A stretch of 64,000 nt of DNA, taken from Lichenicola cladoniae (GTDB taxonomy: Bacteria; Pseudomonadota; Alphaproteobacteria; Acetobacterales; Acetobacteraceae). The stretch is from contig NZ_CP053708.1 in the NCBI RefSeq assembly GCF_013201075.1, forward strand, positions 4,717,501-4,781,500. Reading direction: 5' to 3'. A program made the translations under genes and the position numbers. Numbering within the stretch: the stretch's first letter is position 1; each line of letters opens with the position of its first letter. This document shows positions 60,782 through 64,000 of this stretch, piece by piece. The notes under the pieces were generated by a model. That model was given only the letters and a program-made list of their open reading frames with translations. It searched no databases and was not told where the DNA came from.

Positions 60782-62086
60782 ATGCGATATCTGTCTTCGG
60801 CGTGTGGTGTAGCGCTATCCTGTCTTGGAATCCTTGGCGGCGGCTGGGCAGAAGATGCCAGGGCTGCCGGCTTCTATCTGCAGGATCAGTCGGTTAAGGG
60901 TGGTGGCCGCGCGTATTCGGGCGAGGCGGCAGACATGGGCGCGGAATCGCTCTGGTGGAACCCGGCCAGCATCGCCGGCATCGAGCAGTCCGAATCCTAT
61001 AGTGGGATCACGGGCATTTTCGTGAACTCCACGGTCACCGACCACGGCTCGACCGTCGGGCATCTCGGCGGCGGCCCCAGGGCGATCGGCGGCAACGATC
61101 GTGTCGACAATCCGGTCTCGAACGGGATCCTGCCGACCGGAGCGTTCGCCTACCGGATCAATGGCCAGTGGGCCGTCGGCATGTCGGTGACGTCACCTTT
61201 CAGCTTCGTGACCAAATATCCGACCGACAGCTGGACCCGCTACACGGCCCTCACCTCGCGCCTGACCACGATCGACCTGCAGCCCACGCTGGCATGGCGC
61301 CCGACACGCTGGCTGGGGATCGGCGTCGGCCCGAACATCGAATACACGGTCGCCGCACTCAGCAACGCGCTGCCCAACCTGTTTCCCGGCCAGCCCGACG
61401 GCCAGCAGACACTCCACGGCAACGGCTGGAACGTCGGCTATAACGTCGGGATCCAGCTGCATCTGACCGATCGGCTGGTGTTCGGCGCCGCCTACCGGTC
61501 CCGCGTCAAGCATGAGATCAGTGGCAAGCTGGACGTGTCCGGCCTGACTGGGTTGCTGGCCGGGCAGAATTTCCGTGCCGATGCAGGCGCGAACTTTACG
61601 ACGCCCTGGGCCGCGACGTTCGGGCTGCGCTGGAAGGCGACCGACCGGCTGACGCTGAACGCGCAGACGGTGCGGCAGGGTTGGAGCACGTTCGACGCGA
61701 TCTACGTTACCAGCCCGGTGAAATCGCAGACCAGCGAGAATTATCGCGACACGCTGAACGGCGCCTTCGGCATTGACTACCAGGTAACACCGCGCTGGGT
61801 GATGCGCTCCGGCGTCCAGTACGACCCGACGCCGACGCCCGGTCCGACCCGGGACGCCCGGGTGCCGGATGCGAATCGCTGGTTGTTCTCGATCGGCACA
61901 TCGGTCCTGGTCGGCAAGCGACTGTCGGTCGATGCCTCGGTCACCTATGTCGACTTCCAGAATTCTGCGATCACTCGCAACGCCACCGCCTATGGCGGTA
62001 CGCCGGTGCAGGTGCCGGTCGGTCTGCGGGGCACGGTCGAAGCCAGCGGCGTCGTTGCGGGCATCGGCACAAGATTGTGGTTCTGA
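60782..62086 (+). CDS. OmpP1/FadL-family outer-membrane transporter
   Basis: A 434-residue outer-membrane beta-barrel for long-chain fatty acids or other hydrophobic compounds. A signal peptide covers residues 1-29 (ending ARA), after which the N-terminal hatch region reads AGFYLQDQSVKGGGRAYSGEAADMGAESLWWNPASIAG, in its parts the FadL signature (NPA motif). The last strand ends GIGTRLWF with the C-terminal Phe recognised by the BAM machinery. It lies 31 bases before the acyl-CoA ligase gene, coupling uptake to activation. Confidence 0.93.
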   Translation: MRYLSSACGVALSCLGILGGGWAEDARAAGFYLQDQSVKGGGRAYSGEAADMGAESLWWNPASIAGIEQSESYSGITGIFVNSTVTDHGSTVGHLGGGPRAIGGNDRVDNPVSNGILPTGAFAYRINGQWAVGMSVTSPFSFVTKYPTDSWTRYTALTSRLTTIDLQPTLAWRPTRWLGIGVGPNIEYTVAALSNALPNLFPGQPDGQQTLHGNGWNVGYNVGIQLHLTDRLVFGAAYRSRVKHEISGKLDVSGLTGLLAGQNFRADAGANFTTPWAATFGLRWKATDRLTLNAQTVRQGWSTFDAIYVTSPVKSQTSENYRDTLNGAFGIDYQVTPRWVMRSGVQYDPTPTPGPTRDARVPDANRWLFSIGTSVLVGKRLSVDASVTYVDFQNSAITRNATAYGGTPVQVPVGLRGTVEASGVVAGIGTRLWF

Positions 62087-62117
62087 GCCGATTATCGATC
62101 GAGCTTGAAGGAATTCC

Positions 62118-63833
62118 ATGTCGTTCCTGAGCGAAGTCGCCCGTCTCGGTCCTCTCGATCCGGTTCCGGTCCGACCCCTGCCGGAACTGCTCGACGAGAC
62201 TGCAAGCGCCTTCCCGAACCGGATCGCGATCGACTTCCTGGGCCGGCGCTGGCGCTATGCGGACATCGCCAACCTTGTGGATCGTGCCGCGCACGGTTTG
62301 CAGGAACTGGGGTTGACGCGGGGGGAGCGGGTCGGGCTGTGCCTGCCGAATACACCATACTTCGTCATTTTCTACTTCGCCATCATGAAGGCCGGCGGGA
62401 TCGTGGTGAACTACAACCCGCTCTATACCGAACGGGAACTGGTCACCCAGATCGATGATTCAGGCACGACGATGATGGTGCTGCCGGACGTGCGGGCGCT
62501 CCATGACAAGGTGGTCGCGGTGGCAGGCCGGACCGGTCTGCGCAAGCTGGTCGTGTGTCCGATGGCGGGCGCCATGCCGCTGCTCAAGCGCGTCCTCTAT
62601 AGCGTGTTCAAGCGCCGCGACATCGCAGCCGTCGGCCAGGGGCCGCTCTATGCCTCGTATGCCGGACTGATCTCCAACAAGGGCAGTCCGCAGCCGGTGC
62701 CGCTCGACGTGCATGACGTGGCGTTGCTGCAATATACCGGCGGCACCACCGGCATTCCCAAGGGCGCGGCACTGACCCATGCGAATTTAACAGCCAACGC
62801 CGCGCAGGAGATCCTGGTGATGCAGGCAGGAGATCTGGATGTGCGCGTTCTCGGCGTGTTGCCGTTGTTCCACGTGTTCGCCCTGACCACCGTGCTGAAC
62901 TATGCGATCGCCACCGGGTCGAGGATGATCCTGCTGCCGCGTTTCCAGATGAAATCGATCCTAAATACGATCCGGCGCACCCAGCCAACTATTTTCCCCG
63001 CCGTACCGACACTGTATACCGCGGTCGCCGACGCGGTGGAGGCAGGGCCGCGTCGCCATGCGCGGGCGATGCGTTCGATCCGTTTCTGCATTTCGGGTGG
63101 TGCGCCGCTACCTGCGGAGGTCAAGCACCGGTTCGAGGCCCTGACCGGCTGCCACGTCGCCGAGGGCTACGGGTTGAGCGAGGCTTCGCCGGTGCTGACC
63201 TGCAATCCTCTCACGCAGACGGCCAAGCCAGGCTCGGCCGGGTTGCCGGTGATCGGGACGGTGATCGAGATACGCGATCTCGATGATCCGACCCGTATCA
63301 TGGCCACCGGCGAACGCGGCGAAGTCTGCGCACGCGGGCCGCAGATCATGAATGGCTACTGGAACCGCCCGCAGGAAACCGAGGCGACGATGATCGACGG
63401 TATGCTCCGGACGGCGGATATCGGCTATCTGGACGCGGACGGTTATCTTTATCTGGTCGACCGGATCAAGGACCTGATCCTGTGCAGCGGCTACAACGTC
63501 TATCCGAGGGTGATCGAGGATGCGCTGTATCGCCATCCCGACGTCGTCGAGGCGAGTGTCATCGGCCTGCCGGACCACTACCGCGGCGAGGTGCCCAAGG
63601 CGTTCGTGGCATTGAGGGCGGACGCAACGGCAACGGAAGCGGAGCTCGGCATCTTCCTGGCCGGGCAGGTGTCGCGGATCGAGATGCCACGGGAGATCGA
63701 GATCCGGGCTTCGTTGCCACGTACGCTGGTGGGCAAGCTGTCCAAGAAGGAACTGGTCGCCGAGGAGGCCGTCAAGCGAGCACTGGCGACCGGGCAGGCC
63801 GCATCGAACCTGGCAAGTCACGCCGCCGCCTGA
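62118..63833 (+). CDS. Long-chain fatty-acid-CoA ligase
   Basis: A 571-residue ANL-family adenylating enzyme that activates fatty acids with ATP and CoA. Motifs: the P-loop LLQYTGGTTGIPKGAALTH, then AEGYGLSEASP, the ATP-contact Asp region IGYLDADGYLYLVDRIKDLILC and the C-terminal catalytic Lys in RTLVGKLSKKEL. Start at 62118 (MSFLSEVARLGPLDP) with GAAGGAA upstream. Second gene of the fadL unit; FadD-like in function. Confidence 0.93.
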   Translation: MSFLSEVARLGPLDPVPVRPLPELLDETASAFPNRIAIDFLGRRWRYADIANLVDRAAHGLQELGLTRGERVGLCLPNTPYFVIFYFAIMKAGGIVVNYNPLYTERELVTQIDDSGTTMMVLPDVRALHDKVVAVAGRTGLRKLVVCPMAGAMPLLKRVLYSVFKRRDIAAVGQGPLYASYAGLISNKGSPQPVPLDVHDVALLQYTGGTTGIPKGAALTHANLTANAAQEILVMQAGDLDVRVLGVLPLFHVFALTTVLNYAIATGSRMILLPRFQMKSILNTIRRTQPTIFPAVPTLYTAVADAVEAGPRRHARAMRSIRFCISGGAPLPAEVKHRFEALTGCHVAEGYGLSEASPVLTCNPLTQTAKPGSAGLPVIGTVIEIRDLDDPTRIMATGERGEVCARGPQIMNGYWNRPQETEATMIDGMLRTADIGYLDADGYLYLVDRIKDLILCSGYNVYPRVIEDALYRHPDVVEASVIGLPDHYRGEVPKAFVALRADATATEAELGIFLAGQVSRIEMPREIEIRASLPRTLVGKLSKKELVAEEAVKRALATGQAASNLASHAAA

Positions 63834-63891
63834 CATCGATCGCCGTCGGTGCGATAGAGCTGCCGGCCCGGCCGCGGTGGAGTTCCCAAGA

Positions 63892-64000
63892 ATGGCAGAT
63901 GCCCTGATCGCAGTCGTTCAAGACGAGCGGTTGTTGACCGTTACGGAACTGGCTGCCGAGCTCGGGGTGACGGCGCGTGCAATCCGTTTCTATGAGGATA
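63892..64000 (+). CDS. MerR-family regulator, 5' end only
   Basis: The first 36 codons of a gene cut by the window end. From the ATG at 63892 (GGAG upstream) the text VTELAAELGVTARAIRFYED is the N-terminal MerR HTH signature. MerR proteins of the LiuR type often control branched-chain or fatty-acid degradation, so a link to the preceding beta-oxidation genes is plausible but unproven. Confidence 0.8.
   Translation, partial: MADALIAVVQDERLLTVTELAAELGVTARAIRFYED

Overview
The window is about 64 kb of high-GC alphaproteobacterial chromosome. Two GTTC-N7-GTTC LexA boxes (upstream of imuA and dinB), an imuA-imuB-dnaE2 mutasome and the general gene content fit the class. An acetic-acid-bacterium-like (Acetobacteraceae) host is plausible but not proved. 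No rRNA, tRNA or CRISPR array was seen.

Region 1 (27-3870, minus strand) is a compact MarR-controlled efflux operon: marR, a FUSC/AaeB-like inner-membrane protein, a DUF1656 (AaeX-like) peptide and an HlyD-type periplasmic adaptor. A near-palindrome lies just upstream of marR.

Region 2 (about 4.0-24.2 kb) is an accessory, decaying island. It holds three insertion sequences (IS30-, IS3- and IS21-family) whose ends can be placed to the base. Two have intact target duplications, and removing them on paper restores an alpha/beta-hydrolase gene and (apart from one extra base) an MFS gene. Between them lie a decayed AbiEi-like antitoxin, an AraC/DUF5131 chimera, a DUF3291-like gene broken by an amber codon, a LysR tail and a relic of a second dnaE2 3' end. 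Apparently intact genes are a GST, a TetR-methionine aminopeptidase pair, two SDR enzymes, an epimerase, two LysR regulators and an AraC regulator.

Region 3 (24.2-30.0 kb) is the SOS mutasome imuA-imuB-(small ORF)-dnaE2 under a LexA box.

Region 4 (31.1-45.2 kb) is the most coherent metabolic block: a D-apiose/D-apionate catabolic locus in two same-strand units. Unit one is apnO, an MFS transporter, oiaX (RuBisCO-like protein), a triosephosphate-isomerase homologue (lerI), an RpiB homologue (derI) and oiaK. Unit two is a sugar ABC importer with a DUF2291 lipoprotein, apsD and apnL. Together they would take D-apiose to D-erythrose 4-phosphate, but lerI has an in-frame TAG before its catalytic glutamate. 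A GntR regulator and an aldo/keto reductase follow.

Region 5 (46.4-53.3 kb, minus strand) has a NitT/TauT-type ABC importer transcribed with a DUF3604 PHP-like hydrolase, then dinB with its LexA box, short tandem repeats and an acyltransferase remnant.

Region 6 (53.4-64.0 kb) has a cytochrome b561-YceI fusion and a fatty-acid beta-oxidation block: thiolase, FadB-type enzyme, acyl-CoA dehydrogenase and thioesterase on the minus strand, and FadL, acyl-CoA ligase and the start of a MerR regulator on the plus strand.
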